Source: Pseudaestuariivita atlantica (GTDB lineage Bacteria > Pseudomonadota > Alphaproteobacteria > Rhodobacterales > Rhodobacteraceae). From it: a DNA stretch of 64,000 nucleotides. The notes under the pieces are model-generated. The model was not told the DNA's origin and made no database searches. It was given only the letters and a program-made list of their open reading frames with translations. Made by a program: the position numbers and the translations under genes. Below are positions 7,882-17,327 of the stretch, piece by piece; position 1 is the stretch's first letter; every line of letters starts with the position of its first letter. The stretch lies in contig NZ_AQQZ01000007.1 in the NCBI RefSeq assembly GCF_001205715.1, forward strand, positions 1 to 64,000, written 5' to 3'.

Positions 7882-9605
7882 AGCGCGTGCAGGCGGGCAT
7901 AGGTCCCGCCTTCGGCCAGAAGAGCGTCATGCGTGCCCACGGCCACGACCTGCCCCTGGTCCATCACGATGATCTGGTCGGCGTCGCGGATCGTCGACAG
8001 CCGGTGCGCGATCACCAGCGTCGTGCGGCCCTTGGACAGGTCCGCAAGGGCGGCCTGCACCACCTGTTCCGACTGCGCATCAAGGGCGGATGTCGCCTCG
8101 TCCAGCAACAGGACGGGCGTATCGCGCAGGATGGCGCGGGCAATCGCCACGCGCTGCCGCTGCCCGCCCGACAGCGACGACCCGCGCGGCCCCACTGGGC
8201 TGTCGAGCCCATCCGGCAGTCGCGGCAGAAAATCGGTCACGTGGGCCGCATCAAGCGCCGCCTGAAGCCGCGCGGGATCGACCTCGGCGCCGAAAGTGAT
8301 GTTCTCCCGCAGGCTGTCGTCGAACAGCGCCGGTTCCTGGCTGACCATCGACAGGCGCGCGCGCAGGTCATCCAATGACAATTCGCGGATGTCCGTTCCG
8401 CCAAGCCGGATCGCGCCTTCCTGGGGGTCCGCAAGGCGCGCAAGGGCCGAGAAGACGGTCGTCTTGCCCGCGCCCGACGCGCCGACCAGTGCCGTGGTCC
8501 TGCCCGCAGGCGCGGTGAAGGACACGTCGCGCAGGACGGGCGTGTCGCCATAGGCCAGCGTCACGTTGTCGAACACGACGTCCAGATCGCCTTCGGGCGC
8601 GGGTTTGGGGTGGGCAGGCGACAGGATCGACGGTTCTGCCGCCAGCAATTCGCGAATGCGTTCCACCGCGGCCGCGGCCACCTGCCACACGCCCGAAATC
8701 GCGCCCAGCCGCCGCAGCGGTTCAAAGGCGAGGCCGATCGCGGTGAAGAACGCCATGAAGTCGCCGACGGTCTTGGCGCCTGACAGGATTTCCCCGCCGC
8801 CATAGATCAGCACGCCCACGAATCCGATCCCCGACATGATGTCGATCAGGCCGGGGACCGACGCCGCGCCGAATTGCGTGCGCACCTCGGTCTTCACCCG
8901 CGCCTCGGTCAACTCGGCATAGCGGTCGGACTGGTAGGCCTCCAGCTGGTTCAGCTTGATGGGGGCCACGCCCTGGAACACCTCGGACAACCGGCCCGAC
9001 AGGCGCGCGGCGAGGTCGCGCGCGGTGCGCGCGTGGCGGCGCACGTAACGCTGCAACAGCGCGCCGGGGGCGATCAGCAGGGGCGCGCCGACCAGCGCCA
9101 CCAGCGTCCAGACCCAGTCGACCCACAGCGCCACGGAAAAAAGCGCGATCAGCGCCACCACGTCGCGGCCCGCGCCGGTCACGATGGTCGTCCAGACGCG
9201 GTTGATCGCGGCCACGTCGCCCTCGACCCGCTGGATCAGCACGCCGGGCGGATGTTCGGTGTGAAACGACAGGTCGAGCCGCATCAGGTGCGCCAGAAGG
9301 TCCTGCCGGATATCCGCCGCCGTCTGCTGGCCGAGCTTGGTCAGCAGCACCTTCTGCAGGACCGACGCCACCGCGCGCACGACGAAGACGGCAAAGATCA
9401 CGACGGCGACCCATGTCAGAAGCCCCGCATCGCCCCCCGCGAACAGCTGGTCGAACATCGGCTTCATCATCCGCGCCAGAAGGCCGAACATCGACCCCTC
9501 GATGGCCATGAACAAAAGCGCCAGCGCCAGCGTGCCCTTGTAGCGCCGCAGGTAGCGCGACCAGAGCCACCGCAGCAGCCCGCGGGAATGGTCGGGGGTC
9601 GTCAT
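7866..9605 (-). CDS. ABC exporter, fused permease-ATPase (MsbA/lipid A-type)
   Basis: 579 aa half-transporter: six-helix membrane domain (about 1-320) then ATPase with Walker A GASGAGKTT (about 375), signature LSGGQRQR, Walker B VLLLDEATSALD and the H-loop AHRLST. Architecture equals MsbA-like flippases; lipid A or another amphiphile is the likely cargo but not provable here. Its start overlaps the stop of the upstream phosphatase gene by four bases (ATGA), indicating translational coupling. Confidence 0.9.
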   Translation of the reverse strand: MTTPDHSRGLLRWLWSRYLRRYKGTLALALLFMAIEGSMFGLLARMMKPMFDQLFAGGDAGLLTWVAVVIFAVFVVRAVASVLQKVLLTKLGQQTAADIRQDLLAHLMRLDLSFHTEHPPGVLIQRVEGDVAAINRVWTTIVTGAGRDVVALIALFSVALWVDWVWTLVALVGAPLLIAPGALLQRYVRRHARTARDLAARLSGRLSEVFQGVAPIKLNQLEAYQSDRYAELTEARVKTEVRTQFGAASVPGLIDIMSGIGFVGVLIYGGGEILSGAKTVGDFMAFFTAIGLAFEPLRRLGAISGVWQVAAAAVERIRELLAAEPSILSPAHPKPAPEGDLDVVFDNVTLAYGDTPVLRDVSFTAPAGRTTALVGASGAGKTTVFSALARLADPQEGAIRLGGTDIRELSLDDLRARLSMVSQEPALFDDSLRENITFGAEVDPARLQAALDAAHVTDFLPRLPDGLDSPVGPRGSSLSGGQRQRVAIARAILRDTPVLLLDEATSALDAQSEQVVQAALADLSKGRTTLVIAHRLSTIRDADQIIVMDQGQVVAVGTHDALLAEGGTYARLHALQFDV

Positions 9606-10306
9606 GCCGACAGGTCTACCTCATCGGGCGGGGTTTTGGCATCCCACCCGGCGCGAATGACGTTCTGGTCGTATTCGGTGCGCAACCATTCCTCGAACCC
9701 GATGGGGGAACGGGCGACGCGCGCCTCGTAGACGTCGAGGATGTAATCCTGGATGCCCGTCGCGGTGGACTTGAGGTGGATGTATTTCAGGCCCAGCTGT
9801 TTCTTGGCCTCGGCCACCGGCGCGCCCTCGAACACCATCAGGTAGATCGCGGCCACCATGCCCGCGCGGTCCGCACCCGACTTGCAGTGGAACATCATCG
9901 GGCGTTCCGCCTCGCGCAGCGCCTCGATCACCTTCAGAAAGCGCGACTTGGGCGGCGCGTCGCGCGCCCAGAGCTTGGCATTGACCAGCGTCAGGCCCAG
10001 ATCCTCGCAGGCTTCCTTTTCGAACAGGTGGAAGGACTGGTCATCCTCGCCCCGCAGGTTGATCACCGTCTTGATCCCCATGGCGGCGTATTTCTCGAAC
10101 CGGGCCCGCGTGGGGTGGTTTGACCGGTAGACGCCCGGTGCTATTTCCCAGAAATTCGTCCACCAGACGCGGAGGAAGGCGTGATCGAACAGGTGGTAAT
10201 GCACCTTGGCCCAGAACCGGCCGCGCGGCGTCGTGATGTCCTTCCCGAAGGAGCGGCGCAGCGCGCGTTCGCGGTCTTCGATCGAGGTCCAGAGGCGGCG
10301 CAGCAT
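9602..10306 (-). CDS. Protein-tyrosine/dual-specificity phosphatase family protein
   Basis: 234 aa cysteine-based phosphatase. The P-loop HCKSGADRAG (CX5R) lies in the middle, with an upstream INLRGEDD that probably provides the general acid. An N-terminal basic helix (MLRRLWTSIEDRERALRRSFG) could contact membrane. The frame is open further upstream but ATG 10306 begins the homologous region. Coupling to the lipid-type exporter suggests a role in envelope lipid or glycolipid processing, which is inference. Confidence 0.75.
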   Translation of the reverse strand: MLRRLWTSIEDRERALRRSFGKDITTPRGRFWAKVHYHLFDHAFLRVWWTNFWEIAPGVYRSNHPTRARFEKYAAMGIKTVINLRGEDDQSFHLFEKEACEDLGLTLVNAKLWARDAPPKSRFLKVIEALREAERPMMFHCKSGADRAGMVAAIYLMVFEGAPVAEAKKQLGLKYIHLKSTATGIQDYILDVYEARVARSPIGFEEWLRTEYDQNVIRAGWDAKTPPDEVDLSA

Positions 10307-10475
10307 GTCAAAACAGGTCCCAAGGGGGCAAGCCCGCGCGATGTAGAGGCTCGCGCCCGCCATGGCAAGTCGCGCGGCACATTCGCGAAAGTGACGCAAG
10401 GTATCACCGAATTGCATTTCCAACGTCCGGACGGGGGCTTTAGGGTCGCGCCGGAACCCTGCACAGGAACGTTTC

Positions 10476-11672
10476 ATGTCGCTTGATCGCGGTCGCCACT
10501 ACCTTGCCATTCCGGGCCCGTCGGTGATGCCGGACGCGGTGTTGCAGGCCATGCACCGGCCCGCACCCAACATCTACGCGGGCGAGTTGATCGACATGAC
10601 GCACTCGCTTTTGCCCGATCTCTGCCGCGTGGCGCGGACCGAGGGGCAGGTGGCGATCTATATCGGCAACGGGCACGCGGCATGGGAAGCGGCCCTTGCC
10701 AACGTGGTCGCCCCCGGCGACCGCGTCCTCGTGCCCGCCACGGGCCGTTTCGGCATCGGCTGGGGCGAGATGGCCGAAGGCCTCGGGGCCACGGTCGACC
10801 TGATGGACCACGGCAAGCGCACGCCGATGGACATGGAGAAAATCGAAGAGGCCCTGCGCGCCGATACCGAGCACCGCATCAAGGCGGTGCTGGCCGTGCA
10901 CGTGGACACCGCCACGTCGATCCGCAATGACATCGCCGCCCTGCGCCGCGCGATGGATGCCGCCGGACACCCCGCGCTTCTGATGGCCGATTGCATCGCC
11001 TCGCTTGCTTGCGACCCGTTCGAAATGGACGCATGGGGCGCCGACGTGATGGTCGCGGGCTGTCAGAAGGGGCTGATGGTGCCGCCGGGGCTGGCCTTCG
11101 TCTTTTTCAACGACCGCGCCGCGCGGGTGCGGGCCGACATGCCGCGCGTGTCGCGCTACTGGGACTGGACGCCGCGCGCCAACCCCGAAATCTACTACCA
11201 GCATTTCTGCGGAACCGCGCCGACGCACCACCTGTATGGCCTGCGCACCGCGCTCGACATGCTGCTCGACGAAGGGATCGAGGCGGTGTGGGACCGCCAC
11301 GCGCTCTTTGCCCGCGCGATCCATGCCGCCTGCGAGACATGGGCCGCCGATGGCCCGATGGAGCTGAACGTCGCCGACCCGGCCTTCCGGTCGAATGCCG
11401 TCACCGCGCTGCGGCTGGGCGAGGACCGCGCCACCCGCCTGCGCAACTGGACCGAGACGAACGCGGGCGTGACGCTGGGGATCGGGCTGGGCATGGCCGA
11501 ACCGGGCGACCCGGCCTGGCACGGCTTCTTCCGGCTGGGCCACATGGGGCATCTGAACGCGGGAATGGTCCTTGGCATGCTGGGAAGTATCGAGGCGGGC
11601 CTGGATGCGCTGGACATCCCGCGCGGGCGCGGCGCGCTTGATGCCGCGACGCGGGCGCTGGCGGAGGGTTAG
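10476..11672 (+). CDS. Class V aminotransferase (alanine/serine-glyoxylate type)
   Basis: 398 aa PLP enzyme. IPGPSVMP at the N terminus, IGNGHAAWEAAL for the cofactor phosphate, LMADCIASLA with the PLP-pyridine Asp, and the Schiff-base Lys in AGCQKGLMVPPG. These are features of the serine/alanine-glyoxylate aminotransferase family. The exact amino donor is not resolved. A single gene divergent from the phosphatase; its TAG overlaps the convergent small membrane protein's stop. Confidence 0.85.
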   Translation: MSLDRGRHYLAIPGPSVMPDAVLQAMHRPAPNIYAGELIDMTHSLLPDLCRVARTEGQVAIYIGNGHAAWEAALANVVAPGDRVLVPATGRFGIGWGEMAEGLGATVDLMDHGKRTPMDMEKIEEALRADTEHRIKAVLAVHVDTATSIRNDIAALRRAMDAAGHPALLMADCIASLACDPFEMDAWGADVMVAGCQKGLMVPPGLAFVFFNDRAARVRADMPRVSRYWDWTPRANPEIYYQHFCGTAPTHHLYGLRTALDMLLDEGIEAVWDRHALFARAIHAACETWAADGPMELNVADPAFRSNAVTALRLGEDRATRLRNWTETNAGVTLGIGLGMAEPGDPAWHGFFRLGHMGHLNAGMVLGMLGSIEAGLDALDIPRGRGALDAATRALAEG

Positions 11673-11848
11673 GTCGCGCGGCGCCGCGCGAGCCAGCTGA
11701 TGCACTTGTCGATGGCATAGCCCGTGGCCATCACCGCCCACATGCCGATCGTGATCCAGATGAAGATGAACATCCAGAACAGGTTCACGAACCCCATCAC
11801 GAGGCAGGCATTGGTGTAGTTCGGGGCTTCCTTCATCGGGTGGCGCAT
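11669..11848 (-). CDS. Small membrane protein, 59 aa, unknown function
   Basis: Starts MRHPMKEAPNYTNACLVMG, followed by one long hydrophobic stretch (NLFWMFIFIWITIGMW) and a basic tail WLARRRAT. Probably one or two membrane passes. ATG 11848 is preceded by AAAGGA at suitable distance. It converges on the aminotransferase gene with overlapping stop codons. No recognisable family. Confidence 0.65.
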   Translation of the reverse strand: MRHPMKEAPNYTNACLVMGFVNLFWMFIFIWITIGMWAVMATGYAIDKCISWLARRRAT

Positions 11849-11931
11849 CGCGGGTGTCCTTTCACAAGGTACCACCACGTTACCGCTACCCCGTCACAGG
11901 ACCAGCAAAATCTTCGTGACCGCCCCGCGCG

Positions 11932-13041
11932 TCAGCGGCCCTTTGCCGCGTCGAGCGCCTCGGGCAGGGCACGGGCGAAATGCGCGATGTCAGCCTCTTT
12001 GCCCGCCGTCACGCGGATGCAGCGGCTTTGCGGCGCGACGAAGGGCATGCGCACGAACACGCCCCGCGCGATCAGCCCTTCCAGCACCGCCTTGGCAAAG
12101 ACCTCGTCGCGCCCGCAATCGAGCGTCACGAAATTGGTGGCCGAGGGCAGGGCGGAGAGGCCATGCCGGGTGGCAACCTCGGCGATTTGCGCGCGCGCCT
12201 CGGCCACGCGCGCCACGATGTCCCGCAGGTAGCGCTGGTCGCCAAGCGCCGCCAGCGCGCCCGCCTGCGCGATGCGGTTCACGCCGAAATGGTTGCGCAC
12301 CTTGTCGAATGCCGATGCAAGCGCCGGGGCGGCCAGCGCATAACCCACCCGCGCGCCCGCCATGCCATAGGCCTTGGAAAACGTGCGCATGCGGATCACG
12401 CGGGGGTCGTCCGCCGCGATCTGCGGCACCGCATCCTCGGGTGCGAACTCGACATAGGCCTCGTCGAGGCACAAGAGGCACCCCTCGGGCAGCTGGTCGA
12501 GCGCGGCTTCGATCCCGGCTCCGTACGCCCAGCTTCCCATCGGGTTGTCGGGATTGGCGAAGTAGATGAGCTTGGCGTCCGTTTCCGCCGCGCGGGAGAT
12601 CAGCGCGTCGAGGTCCTCGGCATCGTCGCGGTAGGGCACCTTGTGCAGCACCCCGCCGAACCCCGCGACGTGGAAGTTGAAGGTCGGATAGGCCCCGTCC
12701 GAGGTCACGACCGCATCGCCCGGACCCACCAGCAGCCGCACCAGAACGCCCAGCAGCCCGTCGATCCCTTCGCCCACGGTCACGTGGTCCGGCGTCACGC
12801 CGTGATGCGCGGCCAGCGCTTCGCGCAGGTCGTGATTGGTGGGATCGCCGTATTTCCACGCGTCACCCGCCGCCGCCTGCATCGCGGCCAGCGCCACGGG
12901 GGAGGGGCCGAAGACCGACTCGTTCGCTCCCAGCCGCGCGTCGAACAGCCGCGACAGGGCGCGCTCCTGCGTTTCCGGACCGACGAAGGGCACGGTCGAT
13001 GGCAGGCTTTCGGCAAGCGGTGTCAGGCGCGGATATGTCAT
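11932..13041 (-). CDS. Class I/II aminotransferase, histidinol-phosphate aminotransferase-like
   Basis: 369 aa fold-type I PLP enzyme. LGANESVFGPSP at the substrate-binding N terminus, YFANPDNPMGS, LDEAYVEF with the PLP Asp, and Schiff-base Lys in TFSKAYGMAGARVGY. It is HisC-like, yet there are no his genes around; many alphaproteobacteria have such a second HisC-like or aromatic aminotransferase. ATG 13041 chosen because homologous sequence (MTYPRLTPLAESLP) begins there. Confidence 0.85.
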   Translation of the reverse strand: MTYPRLTPLAESLPSTVPFVGPETQERALSRLFDARLGANESVFGPSPVALAAMQAAAGDAWKYGDPTNHDLREALAAHHGVTPDHVTVGEGIDGLLGVLVRLLVGPGDAVVTSDGAYPTFNFHVAGFGGVLHKVPYRDDAEDLDALISRAAETDAKLIYFANPDNPMGSWAYGAGIEAALDQLPEGCLLCLDEAYVEFAPEDAVPQIAADDPRVIRMRTFSKAYGMAGARVGYALAAPALASAFDKVRNHFGVNRIAQAGALAALGDQRYLRDIVARVAEARAQIAEVATRHGLSALPSATNFVTLDCGRDEVFAKAVLEGLIARGVFVRMPFVAPQSRCIRVTAGKEADIAHFARALPEALDAAKGR

Positions 13042-13135
13042 GGCGGAATGCGTAGCGGGCGGGTCTGGGGCTGACAAGGTTGATTGTCCGCCGACAGGTG
13101 CTTACATGAGAACGGTTCGCAACTGGAGAGTCGCC

Positions 13136-13288
13136 ATGGACCGCCGTTCCTTTCTTGTCCTGTCGGGCGCCGCACTTGCCGCGCGCGCCGTGCCCCTGGC
13201 TGGCCGTGTCGGTGGCCGCCGTGTCCTGACGCTGGTCTACGACCGCTCCATCGGGGCGATGCGCGCGATCGACCGGCTTGTGCCCTGA
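13136..13288 (+). CDS. 50-aa Tat-signal-like peptide
   Basis: Begins MDRRSFLVLSGAALAARAV, which reads like a twin-arginine signal (RRSFLVL) but is followed by only about 30 residues. GGAGAG sits 5 bases upstream. No recognised domain; could be an exported micro-protein or the remnant of a longer exported protein. It precedes the crotonase gene by 63 bases. Confidence 0.45.
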   Translation: MDRRSFLVLSGAALAARAVPLAGRVGGRRVLTLVYDRSIGAMRAIDRLVP

Positions 13289-13351
13289 CGTCGCACTGGT
13301 CTTCGCCCACGCGCACCGTCACAGTGCCGCTGCACACAAGGGGAGAGGCCG

Positions 13352-14131
13352 ATGGCTCGCGTTTCCGTCGAGATCGACAACCACGTCGCGCAGGTTCGCC
13401 TGACGCGGGGCGACAAGATGAACGCCTTCGACCGCGCCATGATCGAAGAACTGATCGGCGCCGCGCATGGCCTTGACCGCGACGACGTGCGCGTGGTCGT
13501 GCTGTCGGGCGAGGGTCGCGCCTTTTCGGCGGGTCTCGACGTGGCGAGCTTTGCCGCGTTTGCGACGCAGGATCCGGCCACGCTTCTGAACCCGCGCACC
13601 CATGGCGACACCAACGACTTCCAGGAAGTGTCGCTTGCCTGGCACAAGCTGCCGGTGCCGGTGATCGCGGCGCTGCACGGCACCTGTTTCGGGGCCGGGC
13701 TTCAGGTGGCTCTTGGCGCGGATATCCGCATCGCCGCACCCGACACGAAAATGTCGGTGATGGAGATGAAATGGGGCCTTGTCCCCGACATGGGTAGCAT
13801 GATCCGCCTGCCGCACCTTGCGCCCTCCGACATCGTGAGGCGGCTGGTCTATACCGGTGAGGTTTTCGCCGCCGAAGCGGCACTGGGTTGGGGCATCGTC
13901 ACCGAACTGGCCGACGACCCGCAGGCGCGCGCCGATGCGCTGGCGGCGGAAATCGCGGGCAAGTCGCCCTCGGCGATCCGCGCGGCAAAGCGCCTTATGG
14001 CGGTGGCAGAGACGCAGGCACCCGACGCGGTGCTGCTGGCCGAAAGTGCCGAACAGGCCGCGCTGATCGGCAAACCCCACCAGATGGAAGCCGTCATGGC
14101 CAACATGCAGAAGCGCGCGCCGAAGTTCTGA
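13352..14131 (+). CDS. Enoyl-CoA hydratase/isomerase (crotonase) family protein
   Basis: 259 aa, standard crotonase length. Oxyanion-hole elements are SGEGRAFSAGLD and LHGTCFGAGLQVALGADIRIA; the latter precedes MKWGLVPDMG, where catalytic acids normally lie. AAGGGGAGAGG precedes ATG. Substrate unknown; fatty-acid or branched-chain acyl-CoA degradation is likely for the family. Confidence 0.88.
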   Translation: MARVSVEIDNHVAQVRLTRGDKMNAFDRAMIEELIGAAHGLDRDDVRVVVLSGEGRAFSAGLDVASFAAFATQDPATLLNPRTHGDTNDFQEVSLAWHKLPVPVIAALHGTCFGAGLQVALGADIRIAAPDTKMSVMEMKWGLVPDMGSMIRLPHLAPSDIVRRLVYTGEVFAAEAALGWGIVTELADDPQARADALAAEIAGKSPSAIRAAKRLMAVAETQAPDAVLLAESAEQAALIGKPHQMEAVMANMQKRAPKF

Positions 14132-14230
14132 CCGCGCCCGCCGGCGACCGGCGGAAAAGACCCGCTGCCCTTGACGGACCTGCCCTGAAAGCGCAGACCA
14201 TCCGCAACGATAACGGACCAGAGCAGACAC

Positions 14231-15517
14231 ATGGCCGCGAGCCCCGCGCCCTTTGCCCCTTTCGAGTGGATGATCGCATGGCGCTACCTGCGCGCCAAAC
14301 GCGCCGAGGGCGGGGTCAGCGTCATGACGTGGATCAGCCTGATCGGCATCACGCTCGCCGTGTTCGCGCTGATCGCGACGCTTGCGGTGCGCTCGGGCTT
14401 CCGCGCGGAATTCGTGGACACGATCCTTGGCGCGAACGCCCATGTCACCGTCTACAACCAGCAGCGCGTGACCGAGACGGGGCAACTCACCCGCACCATC
14501 CCCGATTATGAACGGATCGCCGCCGACCTGCGCGCCGTGCCGGGCGTCACCCGCGTCGCACCGCTGGTCAAGGGGCAGGTCATGGCGACCAGCAGCGACG
14601 GCAATGCCGGGGTCGAGGTGTTCGGCATCTCCGCCGCCGACCTCGCCACCATCCCCCGCATCGCCGATCCCGAAGAGGCGCTGGGCAGCATCGACGATTT
14701 CGAACAGGGCATCGCCATCGGATCGGGCGTCGCCCGCCTGCTGGGCGTAACCGTGGGCGACCGCATCCGCCTGATCTCTCCCAACGGGGCGCGCACGGCG
14801 TTCGGCGTCTCGCCACGGGTCAAGGCCTATGACGTGGTCTACGTCTTCACCGCGGGCCGCTACGACATCGACCGCACCCGCGTCTACATGCCGTTCGCCG
14901 AGGCGCAGGCCTATTTCAACCGCGAAGGCGTGGCCGACGAGTTCGAGGTCATGGTCGAAGCCCCCGAAGAGGTCGACGCCCTGACGCTCGACCTGTTGCG
15001 CGCGGGCGGGCAATCCGCTCTCGTCTGGACATGGCGCGATGCCTCGGGCGGGTTCCTGCGCGCGCTGGAGATCGAGGACAACGTGATGTTCATCATCCTG
15101 TCGATCCTCGTCCTGATCGCCGCGATGAACATCGTCTCGGGCCTGATCATGCTGGTCAAGAACAAGGGCCGCGACATCGGCATCCTGCGCACCATGGGCC
15201 TGACCGAGGGGTCGGTCCTGCGCGTCTTCTTCATCTGCGGCGCCTTCACCGGCCTGATCGGCACGGCGGCGGGCGTGATCCTTGGTTGCCTCTTTGCCAT
15301 CTACATCGACCCGATCTTTTCCTTCGTGAACTGGGCGATGGGCGGCGGGGTCTGGGACCCGTCGATCCGGGGCATCTATGCGCTGCCTGCCAAACTGGAA
15401 CTGGCCGACGTGCTGAGTGCCGTTGCCCTGTCGCTGTCGCTCTCCTTCATCGTCACCATCTTCCCGGCCCGGCGCGCCGCACGCATGAACCCGGTGGAGG
15501 CGCTGCGGTATGAGTGA
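14231..15517 (+). CDS. lolC: Lipoprotein-releasing ABC transporter permease LolC/LolE
   Basis: 428 aa. One N-terminal membrane helix ([20 protein letters not shown]), a large periplasmic domain (about 60-280), then three C-terminal helices with [19 protein letters not shown], the coupling region that contacts the ATPase. This is the MacB-fold typical of LolC/E. Alphaproteobacteria usually have one hybrid protein for LolC and LolE. The following ATPase gene overlaps by 8 bases, so the two form one transporter that moves lipoproteins out of the inner membrane towards LolA. Confidence 0.93.
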   Translation: MAASPAPFAPFEWMIAWRYLRAKRAEGGVSVMTWISLIGITLAVFALIATLAVRSGFRAEFVDTILGANAHVTVYNQQRVTETGQLTRTIPDYERIAADLRAVPGVTRVAPLVKGQVMATSSDGNAGVEVFGISAADLATIPRIADPEEALGSIDDFEQGIAIGSGVARLLGVTVGDRIRLISPNGARTAFGVSPRVKAYDVVYVFTAGRYDIDRTRVYMPFAEAQAYFNREGVADEFEVMVEAPEEVDALTLDLLRAGGQSALVWTWRDASGGFLRALEIEDNVMFIILSILVLIAAMNIVSGLIMLVKNKGRDIGILRTMGLTEGSVLRVFFICGAFTGLIGTAAGVILGCLFAIYIDPIFSFVNWAMGGGVWDPSIRGIYALPAKLELADVLSAVALSLSLSFIVTIFPARRAARMNPVEALRYE

Positions 15518-16193
15518 TCCGGTCCTCAGCCTGTCGGGCGTCACCAAGGCCTACAACCACGGCCAGCCGTCCGAGATCGCGGTGCTGCGCGGCGTAGATC
15601 TGGATGTCGCGGCAGGTGAGGTCGTGGCGCTGGTCGCGCCCTCCGGCGCGGGCAAATCGACGCTTCTGCACATCGCGGGGCTTCTGGATACCGCCGATGC
15701 CGGGTCGGTGCGCATCGCGGGGCGGGAGACGACGGGCCTCGGCGACCGCGCCCGCACCCGCATCCGCCGCCGTGACGTGGGGTTCGTGTACCAGTTCCAC
15801 CACCTGCTGCCCGAATTCAGCGCGCTGGAAAACATCGTCCTGCCGCAACTTGCGAACGGCATCTCGCAATCCGCGGCGCGGGCGCGCGCGATGGAGCTGT
15901 TGTCGAGCGTCGGAGTGGGTGAACGCGCCGATCACCGGCCTGCCGCCATGTCGGGCGGCGAACAGCAGCGCGTGGCCTTCTGCCGGGCGCTGGCCAATGC
16001 GCCCCGGCTGCTTCTGGCGGACGAGCCCACCGGCAACCTCGACCCCGACACGTCGGACCAGGTGTTCGGCAGGTTGCTCGCGCTGGTGCGCGATACCGGG
16101 CTGTCGGCGCTGATCGCGACCCACAACCTCGACCTCGCCGCGCGCATGGACCGGCGCGTGCGGCTTGATGCGGGTGTCCTCGTTCCGGCCTGA
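15510..16193 (+). CDS. lolD: Lipoprotein-releasing ABC transporter ATPase LolD
   Basis: 227 aa. Walker [11 protein letters not shown]-loop [16 protein letters not shown] (the MacB/LolD-type motif), signature [11 protein letters not shown] and Walker [13 protein letters not shown] are all intact. Overlaps the permease stop codon, giving a two-gene operon. Confidence 0.95.
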   Translation: MSDPVLSLSGVTKAYNHGQPSEIAVLRGVDLDVAAGEVVALVAPSGAGKSTLLHIAGLLDTADAGSVRIAGRETTGLGDRARTRIRRRDVGFVYQFHHLLPEFSALENIVLPQLANGISQSAARARAMELLSSVGVGERADHRPAAMSGGEQQRVAFCRALANAPRLLLADEPTGNLDPDTSDQVFGRLLALVRDTGLSALIATHNLDLAARMDRRVRLDAGVLVPA

Positions 16194-16268
16194 TTTCGCC
16201 AAATTCAAGTCAATCTGTTCCCGTATCGCCGCAGGTAACCAATCGTTGCCGCGGGAAAGGGGCTCGAC

Positions 16269-17273
16269 ATGATTGCCTTCGGTCTGGAACTGATCATCGC
16301 CGCGCTGGGCCTGTCGGCCTTTGCCGCCGCGTTCACGTCGGATCAGAACAACGAGGATATCGACGAGGACATTGCACAGCAGCGTCTTGACGAGCTGGCC
16401 CCCGAAGGGTTCCACGCCACGCTGGGTGATGTGCTGCTCGAAATGATGGTGGAAGACGGTGATGACACCGCTGGCGCGGGCGACGACACGGCTGGCGCGG
16501 GCGAGGATACCATGGGCGCGGGTGACGACACGACGGGCGCTGGCGACGATACGACCGGCACGGGTGACGACACCACGGGCACCGGCGATGACACCACGGG
16601 CGGCATCGTCATCGACCAGGTCTTTACCGGGTCCGACGCCGTCAACGACGTCGCGGGCGGCGGCGACGGCAATGACAGCATGTCGGGCCTTGGCGGCAAC
16701 GACGTTCTGGCGGGCGGCGCGGGCAATGACACGATCTTCGGCGACGACGGCGCCGACGCGCTGAGCGGCAATACCGGCGACGACGCACTGTCGGGTGGCG
16801 ACGGGATCGACACGCTGTTCGGCGGCGAAGGCGCCGACCTGCTCGACGGCGGCACCGGCAGCGACGACCTGCGCGGTGACGAGGGCTCGGACACTCTGAT
16901 GGGCGGATCGGGCGACGACATCCTGCGCGGCGGGCTCGCGCTGAGCGACGATGGCGCGGCGGACGTGCTGGAAGGCCAAGCGGGCAACGACACGCTGGGC
17001 GTGGGCGCGGGCGACACCGTGACCGGCGGCTCGGGCGAGGACGTGTTCGACATCCTCGCGGCAGGCGGCACCGTCAGCGATTTCAACGCGACCGACGACC
17101 TGCTTGTCGTGCGTTATGACGGGACGGCACCGACCGTGGCCAGCCAGACCGTAACCGCCGACGGCGTCGTCGTGGCGTTTTCCGACGGGACGGGCGTGAC
17201 GCTGGCGGGCCTGACCGCCGAAGTGCCGCTCGACAGCATCACCTTCGTCGAGAACGCTTCCTCCGCGACTTGA
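16269..17273 (+). CDS. RTX-type Ca2+-binding repeat protein with N-terminal membrane anchor
   Basis: 334 aa in three parts. (1) A single N-terminal hydrophobic helix (GLELIIAALGLSAFAAAF) without a clear cleavage site. (2) Residues about 60-115: seven or so copies of a D-D-T-x-G-x-G heptad (DDTTGTG), made by ~21-base direct repeats. (3) About residues 125-250: glycine/aspartate nonapeptides of the GGxGxDxLxG kind, which form Ca2+-binding beta-rolls. The tail (ISDFNATDDLLVVRYDG-like region near 275) resembles the usual post-repeat domain. Most RTX proteins are secreted by type I systems via a C-terminal signal; an anchor helix at the front is less usual. Partner and function unknown. Confidence 0.8.
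   Translation: MIAFGLELIIAALGLSAFAAAFTSDQNNEDIDEDIAQQRLDELAPEGFHATLGDVLLEMMVEDGDDTAGAGDDTAGAGEDTMGAGDDTTGAGDDTTGTGDDTTGTGDDTTGGIVIDQVFTGSDAVNDVAGGGDGNDSMSGLGGNDVLAGGAGNDTIFGDDGADALSGNTGDDALSGGDGIDTLFGGEGADLLDGGTGSDDLRGDEGSDTLMGGSGDDILRGGLALSDDGAADVLEGQAGNDTLGVGAGDTVTGGSGEDVFDILAAGGTVSDFNATDDLLVVRYDGTAPTVASQTVTADGVVVAFSDGTGVTLAGLTAEVPLDSITFVENASSAT
16459..16605 (+). repeat. ~21-bp tandem repeat array encoding D-D-T-x-G-x-G
   Basis: Within the RTX-type gene, seven imperfect 21-base units keep the reading frame. Units differ mainly at the fourth and sixth codons (A/T/M and A/T). Length variation between strains would alter only the linker. Confidence 0.75.
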
Positions 17274-17327
17274 CCTTGGCCGCGGATAGGTGTCCCCCTG
17301 AGCGCCACTGCCAAGGGAGGGGATACC

